Origin: Chamaecrista fasciculata
Taxonomy: Eukaryota > Streptophyta > Magnoliopsida > Fabales > Fabaceae
Assembly: GCA_003254925.1 (NCBI GenBank)
Contig: QANZ01020749.1
Location: 13,356 to 77,355, forward strand
Direction of reading: 5' to 3'
Length of the DNA stretch: 64,000 nt
Under the pieces are notes generated by a model that was given only the letters and a program-made list of their open reading frames with translations, ran no database searches and was not told where the DNA came from. Each line of letters starts with the position of its first letter. The first letter of the stretch is position 1. Below are positions 24,398 to 37,128 of this stretch, piece after piece. Position numbers and translations under genes: made by a program.

Positions 24398-27300
24398 ATG
24401 ACGACGAAGATGCAGATGTTTACAGGAGTACCGTTGGCATCAACGCCTCCTACGTCTTCTACATCAAGCTCTAATTCTCTTTACATGCTCAGGAAACCTC
24501 TTACCACGTCGTTTTTCGGTGCTAGAGGTATATTTTGCATATTCTTTTGCCCCTAAACTTAACTATTGTCCCGCAGGTGCATTTCTGGGCTATGATTGTC
24601 GCTCAGCAACTAAAACTTACACTCTCTCGCAGCGCTTTCAATTTTATTTAATATTTAATTTTCTTCTTGTCTCAATTTACTGCCATAGCTGTTCTTACCA
24701 TATGCTTCCTTGGCAATGTCAGCCAGCATCACTGGCAGTTGTTGACTTACTTGAATCATATTGACCTATTTTGCTTCTTTAATCTCAAATTAAAGGGATT
24801 GTGTGTGTGTGTGGGGTGGGGTTGGGGGTTTCTCATTTCAAGTATTCTTTTGTGATACATTCAATTGTGTGAATTATATATCATAAAAGTGATCAAATAC
24901 TCGTTACATGTTCAGCAGTGACGAATGGATCATTCTTATTTGTTTGAGACAATAATGCAACAGCAGGAAGCACGTTATTGTATAGTTGATATAATCTTCT
25001 TTTTGTTTTGTAAATTTTGGCTTATTACTGCCCACATAAACTTTAAAATGCATAAGAGCTCAATGCAAGCAAATATTTCCTGATATTAGCTCTTATCTTT
25101 AAATTATATTTCAGCAATTTTCTTCAAATGGATATTATGACTTGTAGATGTCAATTAACCAAATTAACGTTGCTGTTGATCTAGGACAAGAACTCGAGAT
25201 TAGGCCTTTCTGTCTCTCTCTCATGAATATGCAATTTCCTCCAGGGTTTTGATTTTTTTAACTAATTCTTGCAGTTGAAGTTCTCAAAATTAAGGGAATA
25301 AGGATTGCTGGCCCCAACCGGTCTTGCCATGGCCAACGTGGAGGTGCTCTTGGCGCTCACATGAACCTCTTTGATAGATTTGCCAGAGTTGTTAAGGTGA
25401 AATCACAGAAATAGAATCTTTTTAATTTTGTTGAATTTGATATTCTCATTGGTATTCAGTGTGGTTAGATTTAATTTTGTTAGTTGTGCAGTCATATGCA
25501 AATGCGATCATAACTTCCTTTGAAGACCCAGAGAAAATATTAGAGCAAACAGTTCTTGAAATGAATGAGGACTTGACAAAGATGCGTCAAGCTACAGCAC
25601 AGGTTAATTACATATTATTGGCTTTGATACTTTTTCTTTTTGATTGATATCTATGTTGTTCACTAGCGTTCAGTCAGCATGTGTTTTTTCCTCTCAAAAT
25701 TGTTTTGCCTGTTCGAATCTTCCTTGATTGTACATGAGTTCTTGAAAGCTATGTTATTTTTCCTGTTGACTGTGGGGTAAAGCTAGCTGAGAACAGCCTT
25801 CAAAGTTTATAACTTAGCATTTTCCCCTACCTATGCTGTATCTATCTCTTTTCTCCCCCGCCCTCTCCTCGCCCTCCTCCCCCTACCCCTTTCTTTTATT
25901 ATTATTACTATTTCTATTTTTTTTTTTCCTCTCCCACTTTTCTTTTCATTCAATTGTCCCTTTTTGTCTAAAGGTATTGGCATCTCAGAAGCGATTGGAA
26001 AACAAATACAAATCCACACAACAAGCGTCAGAAGAATGGTAATATGTCAAAGGGTTACTATTTTTGTTTGCTTTGGTTGTTTACCGTATAGATACTAGCC
26101 TTTTGCTTTGCATGGTATAGGTACCGTAAAGCACAACTTGCTCTTCAAAAAGGTGATGAAGATCTTGCTCGTGAAGCTTTGAAGAGGCGTAAATCATATG
26201 CAGTATGTTCTCATCTTGTTGAATACTTTAGCGCTAAAAGATCTCCAAATTTCTAACATTAGGTTGCATATGTAGATTTATGAATTATGTGGCCATTCTG
26301 GTTTCCTTTGGCAAGGCATTGTCCTTGGTCATTATGTGTTTAAGGGAGCTGAAGTCTGTTCAGATTAGTAGATATAATGATAAACCTCTCAGCGCTTGGC
26401 CTTTGTAAAATGCTCCACTTATATATACAACTCACTTTATGTCAGAATTGCTATCAGTAAATAAGTAACAATGTTGCTAATAGTGTTGTGCTATTGTATA
26501 TTATTAAACAGTTGGACTTTGCCGTAACTTGACCATTTAATTGACTGATTTAGGAAAGTGCAGCTGCAACAATTATCTAATATATGAATGCCTTATCATA
26601 CATATCACATGATAAACTATCTGAAGGAAACATGGTGCTTAATCTGAGCCTTTGAAATATTGCAGGATAATGCTACTTCTTTGAAAGCACAACTTGATCA
26701 ACAAAAGAGTGTTGTTGAAAACCTTGTCTCTAATACGCGGGTGAGCTAAAATGTTCTTAGGGACATATGATGCTCATGCTAGCTTTCTATTGACTTTTTT
26801 ATTAAGTAACACATATTTATTCATCAATGATGTGTTCCTTAAATTTTATATATTGTAGCTTTTGGAGAGTAAGATACAAGAGGCAAGGTCTAAGAAGGAT
26901 ACTCTAAAAGCCAGAGCTCAATCTGCAAAGTTTGTCATTAGCACCATTTTCTCACCACATTCCTCTAATTTCAGTTTATAAGCTCTGGTCCATCTAATTG
27001 TGGCTTTTGGTTGATGTTCCTTTAGGACTGCAACCAAAGTGAGTGAGATGCTAGGAAATGTCAATACAAGTAGTGCTCTTTCTGCTTTTGAAAAGATGGA
27101 AGAAAAAGGTAAGAGAATTTTGGACGTTGAAAATACTTATGACCTGGTATACACTTGTCCCCCCGTCTCCCTGCCCCCGTTTCCTCTCTCTCTAAACCAT
27201 GCAATTTGATAAGTCTCATAATTTATGGGAACAATGCCCTCGTGCATGCTCATAACAAGGATAACTTTGGGACACATTATATGTAAAATTTGTTTATCCA

Positions 27301-29191
27301 AAACCAAAGTAGGCTCTCAAGAAACCAGTCATGAACCTTTACTTATCAGCTTAAACTTTTAAGCTCTAGTGATCCTCGATAAGGAAGTCTCTGTAATTTT
27401 GCATAGTTTTTGACATATTAAGAAAATGGTAACAAAGACTGTCGTTAGTTTAAGGGTCATTTTGTATTCTCTTGCTAATTTGGCTTCACAACTGACTGAA
27501 CAATATACTTCTCTATAATTATTACCTCTCTGCCTCTGCCTGCTAAAGTGCATTGATTTCTGAACATTTTTCCTCTTTCAGAAGTTAGAAATAATATAAT
27601 TGATCATAAAGTTTCTGATTGGTATGTAATTATTGTGTGATTTTCCTGCCAAAATGATCTTTCTTGGGTACATATGGACTTTTGTACTTAATATTAAAGG
27701 TCAATGGCTGCTGTTCATGTAAACATTATTGCATCTTATTTTTCTTTTGGCTTCTTGCTCACATTATTTGCTGTAATCTTGATAGTGATGGCAATGGAGT
27801 CGCAAGCTGAAGCTCTTGGTCAGTTGACAACTGATGATCTTGAAGGGAAGGTAGTAAATTTTGTATCTTACTTAATCTTTCAATTTTAATATATCAATGA
27901 TCCTTTGGCCTTGGAAAAGAAAAAACATGAAAGGAAAGAAATCAGTTTTCTTCTATTTCAAGAGAAACTAACTTTCAAGAGAAATCACCTTTCACCACCA
28001 TTCACATACTGTTTGCTTTTATACTTAGGTGCTGGCTAAGAGAAGAGAAATGGTAGATGAGATGGTTAATGCCATCAAGAACTTGAATTGGAATTTAGAT
28101 CATTGTGCCTTTAAATAGAGGAAGCTATTTTGGCCTCTTGAAAGTTTATTCAAGTTGAACGCTTAACTTTGACTAGTTTACCAACCAATGATATCGTGGA
28201 AAATGTTAGTGAAGGCTATTGAGGACAGAATAAAAGTCTGAACTCAAGTGATTATGTAGCAAAATATTCTTTATGCTATCATCGTTTCCTTAATGTTGTG
28301 TTTGGATGAAGTAATTTAATGGGGGAAAGTTATTTTTGGAGATAATTGAATTAATTTCTTTTAAAACTTGAGCATGTTAGAAGGAACAACTACCTCAAAA
28401 AATTACTTTCTTCCCTTAAATTACCTCATCCAAGGTCCAAACATAATATTAGGAAAAAGCAATCTGAATATGGCTCACAAGTCACAACAATTTAGATCAC
28501 AAGAATCATTGTCAGTTGGATCCTTTTCATAGTCAGTTAGGGTTGTATCATATAATCAATATTACCAGGTCTGACCATAGATTTGTCTACAGTGCTTTGC
28601 TAAGACTGGAAAATGCTTTGTAGTTGTAGAATTCTTGGATTTCTTTCTCTTTTGCTCACCAGTTGTAAATTTTACAGTTTGCCTTGCTGGAGAGCTCATC
28701 TGTTGACGATGATCTTGCAAATTTGAAGAAAGAACTATCTGGTAGCTCAAAGGTACACTTCAAATGGAACTTAGTCTGTATGCCTAGTTAGGGAATGGGA
28801 TGAGAATTGTAGAAGTCAAGCAACTCCATAGCAAGTTGTGTGCTTTTCCTTTCTTTCATTCACATTCTAGAAGTGGATATCCTGTGAAAGAATGCACTGC
28901 TATTGTTTTCTGCAAAGGCTATATCATGCTGCAGTTCTTTTCCTTCCCCATTGGTCAGAGGAAAAAAAAATGCCCTCGAGGGGGAAGAATTATGCTATTT
29001 ATTTTCATTGTCTGACATCCTAGATGCCCGTTATATGTTATTTGTACTGATTTTATGTTTGCTTCGAGCAGAAAGGAGAGCTTCCTCCTGGAAGAAGTAC
29101 CACTTCCAGCACGAACACTGGAATCCCATTTCGAGATGCAGAGATTGAGATGGAACTTGATCAATTAAGGCAAAAGGCGAAGGACTTCTAA
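24398..29191 (+). CDS. VIPP1: VIPP1/IM30, ESCRT-III-like thylakoid membrane remodelling protein
   Basis: Eleven exons: 24398-24527, 25275-25396, 25492-25602, 25974-26038, 26121-26202, 26666-26740, 26859-26929, 27026-27108, 27786-27850, 28678-28752 and 29072-29191. They give about 332 residues, normal for plant VIPP1, with every junction in phase. A Ser/Thr-rich transit peptide is followed by the amphipathic H0 segment ([18 protein letters not shown]), a long PspA/IM30 coiled coil (about 85-290), and the plant/cyanobacterial C-terminal extension ending [20 protein letters not shown]1 oligomerises into rings and rods on inner-envelope and thylakoid membranes and protects and builds them. Intron 9 holds a possible alternative last exon (see 28029-28118). 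Confidence 0.95.
28029..28118 (+). other. Possible alternative terminal exon in VIPP1 intron 9
   Basis: An acceptor (ACTTAG) is followed by 29 open codons in the exact phase left by exon 9, then TAG. The peptide is charged and helix-like ([19 protein letters not shown]...). Use of this exon would give a VIPP1 form ending after the LEGK of exon 9 without the C-terminal extension. It could also be chance or a relic; no transcript evidence is available here. Confidence 0.3.
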
Positions 29192-31387
29192 AGCTTGAAA
29201 TTGTGTTTCTTCAGATCTCATGCACGGATAGATTGCCTTTTTTTGTTTTTTTTTTTTTTTTGCCAAAGATCAACATTTGTACAGCTAGAGGCCAAATCAT
29301 AGCATTACTGATATTGTATAAATAGTGGCCAACTATTGAAATGGACAAATGAAACAGATTAGCTGCATGCTTCTGTAGCTCATGTGACATTTAAACGCCA
29401 TGAGTGTGATGAAATTGAAAGGCAACCTTTGTTTTGGATAACATGTATAAGCAGAGTCAGCATATTCTTGATGTATTTTTGTTTTTTCAATTTGCGTAAA
29501 CAACCAAACTTTAGATGAAGGATTGATTGTAGGTAGGAACAAGAATATTTCTTCTCAAGGTTTCGCTTACATTCATTGAGAAAAAGCGAAATATTTACAA
29601 GGAAAATTATGATTAACAATGTCACAAGCGGTTTTGTTGTTGTTGTTGTTGAACAGGTATGTGACTCTGCGCAGACTAAAATAGTGTGCATAGGATAAAT
29701 TCTAAACGTGTGCAACAAAAATAATCGTTTGATCTTGAAATACAATTGGAAAAAGGAATTAAATAATAAATATATTGAGTAATTCCTCGTCAATTCATAT
29801 TGTAAATTTGTTAAAAGAAAAAATCATTTTAAAAAAAAACGAAGGGAGAAAGAAAGCAGTGTCGATGACCAAGTCGGTAATAAGAATTCAAGTTGTTCTT
29901 TTTCCCCTTTGAATCTGGTGGATGACTATATAGTGGAGTAGCTAGCTAGCCTCTTCTACATCTCTATGAAGTCCACCATTAGAAACTGCTGTTTGTCAAG
30001 CTCGAAGTATACATGTCCAAATTTTGGTGAAACTCTTTCGGTCAATAGTAGTTACTTCTTTACACTTATCTGCATAGACCAAAGATTTTTTTTTTATTAT
30101 TTCATGTAATAACTAATATACTTAAATAAAAAGGTAAAAAGTAGAGCTGCAGTCTAACTAGAATATATTAAGAAACCAAAACTTACTCTAATTATAAAAT
30201 TTTGGCCTACTTTTAACCAATCCCTCCAAATTTATATTAATTTGTAAGATAAGTAAATTGAATAAAATTTTTTTCATATATGATTTGGATTTGGTGTGTG
30301 CTTTGTTCGCTTGTTTTCACGAAACAGAATATGCATCCAGTGGATTCTTTTTTCAGCAACAATAATAACATATAAGAGATAAAAAAGGAAAAAAAAAAGT
30401 GGGTAGTTAGATAAGTGATCAAGAAGCGTGGTTGGACTTGGGAGGATTTCTGTTCCACCAAGTAGTTAGAAAAGGCAATATTAAAATTGGAGTCAAGTGG
30501 TATATGTAAAAGGTGTTAGCATTTCAAAATTCTGTGGCAAAGTCCATTCAAATACAAGGAAATTTAAAAGGAATGGGGAGAGTTAGTCAAATTCAACATT
30601 TCCAGGCTTGGAAGTTGGAACATAAAATAATATTCAAATCAATTTTGCTAGCTAGCATAAATGCATTTATGCATTTACATTGTCCACACCGAATGACAAA
30701 AACATAGCCCTTTGGTTTGGTTTCCTACTAGGAGGTAATTTTATTTGAGTTAATGTCAGACATTAAATATAAACAATTTTTTTAACGAAAATTCAAATTT
30801 AAATTCACATGTTATGAAAGAATAACCCTTTTCACTAGATCCAATTCTTGATAATAGGCTTTGAGAATTTTTATGATTATCAATCATACTGAGTACATTA
30901 CACAAGGCCGACCCATCCATAAAATCCAGATGTACCAAGGTGACAAAGCCACAAGGGCCTTGGGGGTTGACAAATTGGCTTATATATATATATGGTTAAT
31001 TAATTTCCCTCTTATAGTGTTTGAATTTGGTCAATGGAAAAGGGGGTTGACAATTTCAAAAGAGGAAATTGAAGTTATGATGGATGGGCATATATCCCTT
31101 TACCCGGCAAAGAAAGGCAAAGTTGAAAGTGTAAGAAAATATAAGAGGAAGAGCGAGCGAGGCAGCTTCCCCTAAGTGCTTGGTCAACACGTAATTAAGG
31201 TGTTTCAAGGTCCTTCACTCAACCTCAGCTCCTTCTCTAGCTGTGCCTATAAATAGCCTCACACACTTGCTCTCGTCTCCCACACAATCAAATCAAACCC
31301 CAGAAGTTAGCACACACCAATCTAGCCAGAAGTAGATTTATTATAATTATATTCCTTTTTTCATATATACATCTGAATCTGAGCAAC
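29192..31387. other. Gene-free stretch: VIPP1 3' flank and promoter region of the PIP gene
   Basis: Contains the VIPP1 3' UTR (long T-run at about 29240-29262), AT-rich spacer, and upstream sequence of the peptide gene. ORFs here have no recognisable features. W-box-like motifs lie at 30967-30972, 31029-31034, 31047-31052 and 31182-31187. Confidence 0.55.
31182..31255 (+). promoter_or_regulatory. Core promoter of the PIP gene: W-box and TATA box
   Basis: TATAAATA at 31248-31255 lies 132 bp before the ATG and is followed by a CT/CA-rich leader. A W-box (TTGACC on the minus strand, GGTCAA at 31182-31187) sits about 60 bp upstream; three more TTGAC cores lie within 300 bp. WRKY factors bind such motifs during immune signalling, which fits a PAMP-induced peptide gene. 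Confidence 0.65.
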
Positions 31388-31621
31388 ATGATGAGTATGA
31401 GAAAAGCATGGATGGTGGTGATGGCAGTAATGATGGTGTGGATAGCCATCATGAGTGAGAGCAAGGTGGAAGGAAGCAGAATTCTTCTAACACAGGATTT
31501 TGCAAGGCAGAATCATCTCCAAACATACCCAAATTCACTCTATCACCACGCCACCAATAGTCTCTCATTTTGGCTCCAGCGTTTGGCTTCTGGTCCAAGC
31601 CCCAGAGGCCCTGGCCACTAG
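31388..31621 (+). CDS. PIP1-type secreted peptide precursor (PAMP-induced peptide family)
   Basis: Single-exon 77-residue ORF. Residues 1 to about 29 are a signal peptide (Met-rich hydrophobic core ending ...SKVEGSR). A variable middle follows, and the last 13 residues are RLASGPSPRGPGH, containing the SGPSxxGxGH motif that defines plant PIP/PIPL peptides, related to IDA and CEP. In the family the C-terminal peptide is cleaved, proline-hydroxylated and sensed outside the cell by RLK7, amplifying immune responses. The stop follows the final His, as required for the mature C-terminus. Two other ATGs (31391 and 31397) could also start the protein. The family call is strong from the motif; orthology to a particular PIP member is not certain. 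Confidence 0.9.
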   Translation: MMSMRKAWMVVMAVMMVWIAIMSESKVEGSRILLTQDFARQNHLQTYPNSLYHHATNSLSFWLQRLASGPSPRGPGH

Positions 31622-34359
31622 ACTAGACTATATAATATATATAGTCTCTCAAGTGTCAACACACACACACACACACACACAAACACAATTACTTTAATTT
31701 CTTAATTTGTTACATACAACAAACAACAAATGCAGGCAAGCATGTATACATGTTAATTCTTCTATATACTTTTTTTCTAGCAAGTCAGCATTTAGATAGT
31801 TATACTAGATTTTCCCACAGAAGTATACTTGTAACCCATCAAATTAATTATATATACTAAAGCAAAGACTCATGTCTGTAACTGATCAAATAAGATTCTT
31901 TCATATATATATTATTAATACATCTACGATTCGTGTATACTACTTTAATTTTGCTTCAAATCCAGTATCCCCTGTCTCTCTTATCATTGATTTATTTGTT
32001 TATTATATTTGTGTATGCGTTGTCATCCATGCATAGTGCTAATGTACGGTACGGATGCTGATACTCCAAGCAAAGGGTAAACAAAGTAAACTGATCACTC
32101 AATCAAATTGACATATACGTACAGAATGAAGAAGAAAAACATGTACAGCGCAAAATTCATTTATCACGTCTCTACTTCAAGTTTACAACTACTAGTTAGA
32201 TGGATGATTAATAACTTCTTAATACTCCATATATATAATAACTCTGATATGAGATCCATTATATATATATATATAATTGGAACTCCAATTCCTCATATGA
32301 TCCATATATATATACCCCTAAATTCAATATTCTAACCAACGTCTTTCATATTAAATAAAAGAAATTAACAAAGCGTTATCCTTGGCTGTACATAATTTTA
32401 GAAGTCATAAGTTATTTAAGGGAATATGCATGCGTTATTCAACATAATTATATATGTTAACTAAATCTTTTTTTCTTAGGACCAGAGACAACTATAAATC
32501 GCTTGATAAATATTTTAAAACTATATTGGTAATTTTCTTATCTAAACGCGGGAAAGATGTCCTCTATACAATATATTAGCGAATTAAGTTTGGTTTCTCG
32601 TCGATCCTATAATTATATAATCAACACTAATTAAGTAATATTGTCACTTGTCAGGCCAAAAAAAAAAAGTAATATTGTCACTTGACTAAGACATTACTAC
32701 TACATTAGTTATTGACATTTAATGTCCTACAGTTATTGGAAATACGTTTGTTTATGAATTGGATGTTTCCAAATGTTGAATATACACACACATTGATTTA
32801 AATATCTTCCATTGACTTTAATTTAGAAATAAATACGTACATATTTCATTTTTTTTGGGCGCTACATATTTCATATTACATTAATTTAAAAATTAAGGGA
32901 CTTAATTAAAAATTGATGTAAACTATAGAGATTAATAAATTAATTAAACAAAATTAATGAAATATTTTTAAAATTTAATTAAGGTTAAAACTTCATTTTG
33001 GTTCATTATGTATATGGACTAGATTTCATTTTGGTCATATATCTTTTTTTATTATTATTTCAAAGTGATTCTTTATGTTTTCATAATTTTTTTATCTTTG
33101 GTCTCAAATTCACTTTCAATTTATAGCATGATGATTTGATCCCATTTGTCGACAATTTCAATTGGATAAAGAAATAATTTGTCAAAAGTAATATTTAACT
33201 CGTTGTATTCGAACTTAAAATAAATAAAATATTAATTGACTAATTTAACTTATTTAACCGTGAAACGAGCGGCTTACTTTTGAGATCCAAGTTAACATAG
33301 TTTGCTGATAGCCCAAACTTGAAGAGAAAAACCTTGTTAAAAAAAACTTGTAACTCCAAACTCGTTGCATACGAAGTTGAAGTAAGAGAAATATGATAAC
33401 ATCCAATAATTTGTGATCGAAAGTAAAAAATCATGAAAACATAGAGGACCACTTTGAAACGAAAAAAGATGTATGACCAAAAATAAATCTAGTCTATAAA
33501 TAAAGGACTAAGATGAGGTTTTAACTTTTAATTAATTATTCTCAGAACTCAGCCAAAATTACATGCGACGAACATAACTAGTTAGTAAATTACTAAATTG
33601 TGGTTTTGAACTTTCAAGATAATATTTGGCCAAAAAAAAAACTTTCAAGATAATATGACTGTTTATTATCATATTCATTCCGGCGATAGAAGAACAAAAA
33701 GAGATTTGGTGTTTTTATTGTTTTTGGGTCAACACATGGAGTTATTCGTCGTTGCAAAAATTATAGTTAGGGCCCCGAGGTTATAACCTTTTTTTCCGTG
33801 GACTGAGTTATTGGGTCCGCCCTTTTGTTGAGCAAAAGCCTAATTTGGTTTGGACCTTTGTCACATGGAAAATGAAGTAATAGTTAATTGAAAACACGCA
33901 AGCACTGAAAGAGCAGAGAATGTATATATGGGCAGCCTCATAGGCCCAGTTCAACTAATTAGATGTGGGTTGCACTTACACTTGGAAGATTGTTCAATAT
34001 TTAACATCATGAGGTGGTTAGTGTCCTTTAATTGTTTAATGATTTCAACCAATTGAGAGGAAGAAATTAATTAAAGTGAACTGAGCAAAACCAAAGTATT
34101 TTGGTATTGAACTATATATATACCAAAAAACAGAAATAGTGAGTAGTACAGTGTAGGTATGTATTAAGGAAGGGCAAGTGCTGAGTGCATTAAGTATATA
34201 TAATATAAAATAATAATAAATGTTGATTGAAATTAAAGAGGTAGCATATATATATGGAGGTAGGAGAAGAAATTAAGGTACATAGATACATAAAAGAAAA
34301 GAATGGAAGATAGTAATAGGTAGTGATGACATGAAGTAGCAAAATTGGTAAGTAGGAGG
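31622..34359. other. Gene-free AT-rich stretch with one MITE and micro-insertions
   Basis: Contains a CA microsatellite at about 31660-31682, TA-rich runs (32230-32320), a complete MITE at 32983-33526 and three short A-run or T-run insertions flanked by direct repeats (32635-32684, 32838-32874 and 33609-33656). No gene is supported. Confidence 0.6.
32983..33526. mobile_element. Mutator-type MITE with 9-bp TSD TTTAATTAA
   Basis: 544-bp fold-back element. The left end GGTTAAAACTTCATTTTGG mirrors the right end that reads TGAGGTTTTAACT. Arms carry CATTTTGGTC repeats and complements. Exact flanking repeats TTTAATTAA are at 32974-32982 and 33527-33535. Non-coding. Confidence 0.8.
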
Positions 34360-35665
34360 CTAGCAAGTAAGATTTTGGCCAGGATGAACACCGAGCTGTG
34401 AACAGTATTGAGTGTAGTAAGTGACACGAGCCTGAACAGTGTTGGAGTTAGCACCATCACATTCAAGTTGACCATTAATGGCTCTAATGGTGGCGCCAAA
34501 GCCTTGGGAGACGACAGGACGCACGTGTTGCATCCAGTACCACAAGGCAGTCTTGAAGGACACGACAGCATCATTGGCCACTGTTTCTGGAGAGTTCAAT
34601 CCATCGAACCCATTGCTGTCTCCAGCTGGCCCATAGTTGAAGTTCCACGATAGTTGTATGGGTCCCCTTCCGTAATACCCTTTGTTCGCAGCGCATGGGT
34701 ATTGCGTGTTGCTTTCGTCGCAATAGTCCTTTGATGCACCATCTATCTCTTCTATGTAGCAAAAATCTGCATTATTCAATTTGTATTAGCTAATTTGAAA
34801 GTTGAAAGTGGCCAATTAATTTATATTTTGATACTCTGTAGTTTTGTCATATTTTACTTTGATACTATGTGGTTTAAAAAATGACACTTTGGTACCCGGT
34901 AGTATTTTCCATTAACACTTTGGTACCTTTTGGAGCTATTTTGTAATTTTAACCATAACAAATTTTATAAAATTATATATTGACCCCAAATTGTTTTTAA
35001 AGTTTTCATTTTAGTCTCTACATAATATGTATCCAGAGGCCTATTTATAATTTTCTGAAAATATAGAGGATCAATATGTAATTTTTGTAAAATTTGTTAT
35101 GGTTAAAATTACAAAATAGCTTTAAAGAGTACCAAAGTGTTAATGGAGAATACAACATGATACCAAAGTAAAATATGACCAAACACAGGGCACCAAAGTG
35201 TAATTTACCCTTGATTAATTAAGTGATATGAGTGATGGAACACGTACGTCCAGTTTCGTGGGTGAAATGGGCGAAAGCAGCAGCAACCTCACGCTTGGAA
35301 TCATCGGTGGAGGCAATCCGACCGAATTGATGGTAGGAATTGTGAGCATCGAGGAAAGCTTGGCGGGAAAAGAAGGTTTTGCCAGCACAAGAAGAGTCAG
35401 CCTGGTTGATAATTGAATTGAAGAAGTCATCTGTGACGATGTCAGCCACTGCTATATCGCTGGTGACTGGAGATGGAGAAGAATCACAAGGTCCTTCTTT
35501 GCAGCCTGTTCCACAGTAAGCATCTCCCGTGCCACAATACCCGTACTGGCTGCAGCATAGCCCTGATTCACACCCACACATTTCACCACTCACTCCCATC
35601 ACCACTATTCCTATTATGCCTATCACTACCATCATACTCTTTTCATTCCACCCCATCATCACCAT
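34360..35665 (-). CDS. Class IV chitinase (GH19 with chitin-binding domain), copy 1
   Basis: Two exons, 35248-35665 and 34360-34766, about 274 residues. Residues 1-27 are a signal peptide. Residues 28-60 are a hevein-type chitin-binding domain ([18 protein letters not shown]). A short Ser/Pro linker leads to a GH19 domain from about 70 to the end, with the catalytic-Glu motif [18 protein letters not shown] spanning the splice junction and [18 protein letters not shown]. The enzyme hydrolyses chitin in fungal walls outside the cell; deletions in the GH19 loops relative to class I define class IV. A TATAAATA (minus strand) lies at 35745-35752, about 80 bp upstream. The intron contains a MITE. 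A paralog lies 2.6 kb away in the same orientation. Confidence 0.94.
34811..35207. mobile_element. MITE in the chitinase-1 intron
   Basis: Nearly the whole intron is a fold-back element. The right part, read on the minus strand as GGGTAAATTACACTTTGGTG...GTCATATTTTACTTTGG, matches the left part TATTTTGATACTCTGTAG...GTCATATTTTACTTTGA. The left tip is worn, and no clean target duplication was found. Confidence 0.55.
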
Positions 35666-36203
35666 TTTCGATCTTTTTATTTGATTTCCACTATCTTCTA
35701 TAACTATATTGTAATATTGTATATCATCCTTATTTCCATTCCCTTATTTATAGATACATCTTAGTAGCTCCCACCTCACCCTCCACCTTATATCAATTGT
35801 ACCTCCTCTAGTCAGTCAACTTTGAAAATCATATATCGAGTGATCTGAACGCTGTAATCACTTCCCTTTCTACAAAAGCGTGTATATTTAATTATATATC
35901 CCTTCATTCAATAATATATATTCCTCTCTCACCAATCAACAAAATCCAACGCTGCCCTCAATTTTATTTCTGTTTGACTTTTTTCAAATGTGAAACCCCA
36001 CTAACTACAATTCAACAAGAAAAATGCTTCCCCCGCCCACTTGCATGTATTTTGGTCTACAACGACATCCACCTTAATTCTACACTTATTTATTTTGCGG
36101 CCTGTACGTACAGACCTAACCTTGGTGCAACTATTTCATTCAAGTGGCTACGTTCTTCTACCCTAGCTATATATGCATCATTACTGGCCGAAAATATTAT
36201 TTT

Positions 36204-36392
36204 TTCCAAAATCTTATTTTAGTCCCCGATGCTTATTTAAAGTTCTGTTTTGGTCTCTAATGTTTGGCTTTGAGATGAGAGAAATATGACCATTCATATT
36301 CAATAGTTAGGGACTAATTATTAAACTTTTAGAAAATATTAAGGACCAATACAGAATAAAAAATTATTAAGGACCAAAATAGAATTTTGACC
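36204..36392. repeat. Small fold-back repeat (MITE-like)
   Basis: The left CCAAAATCTTATTTTAGTCC is complementary to the right GGACCAAAATAGAATTTTGACC; total about 190 bp. The T-rich flanks do not allow a sure target duplication. Confidence 0.5.
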
Positions 36393-37128
36393 TATTTTTT
36401 TCTCTATATATTATCAATAATATAAGATAAAATGTATAAGTTGAAAAAAAGTATAAAACATATAAAATAATGTAAAGATATAATTTGATTGGAGAGATAA
36501 TAGTATTTAAATTAATTAAAATATTAAATAAAGAAAAATAATAAGTCATACTTAAAATTGCATATTGATATATTAGATCATACTTCACAGGATCAAGTTG
36601 AATAATAGAATCAAGAATATTTACATGTATATTAATAAATATTTATTTTAATTTGAGTTCAACTTCTTTTATTCTTGATAAAATTTTCAACAAATATAAA
36701 GAGTTATTTGAAATTAAATTTAAAGAGGGTAATCCCTGCTAGCCCCTTCGTCTCCGCCCATTACTAGCTATTATATATCATTTTAAATTCGAACCCAACG
36801 AAACGCCAACGTCAATGCCAAATTGACAATCAACAACCTAGGCCCATGACCATCAGCTCATCCTTCATTATATATATATTCAACACCCTTTTTAATTATT
36901 TGGAAAAGGTCCAAGTTTGACCATTAAAGAAAAGCTTGGAAAAGTCAGTACTTTACAAACGTGTTGAACAGTAGTCGAGCCATAATGGTCACATTACGTT
37001 GTGGGTTTGCTTTTAGTTGCTCATTTGGAAGTTTTATTTCAACATTCGACATTCGACCATAGTAGTTGCGCTCTTCGTTATAGTAAGAGATTGTTTCAAC
37101 AAGGATAGCTCACCTTACTTAAAAGATA

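Noticed and set aside
25831..26042. Overlapping low-complexity ORFs on both strands
   Set aside because: They come from a C/T-rich tract in a VIPP1 intron (splice-site pyrimidine tract); Arg/Glu or Leu/Phe runs only.
29380..29793. 137-residue minus-strand ORF
   Set aside because: Low-complexity Leu/Phe/Ile frame in an AT-rich spacer, opposite the VIPP1 3' flank; no recognisable motif.
30861..31175. 104-residue ORF just before the PIP gene
   Set aside because: No signal, domain or splice support; it overlaps the likely promoter of the PIP gene.
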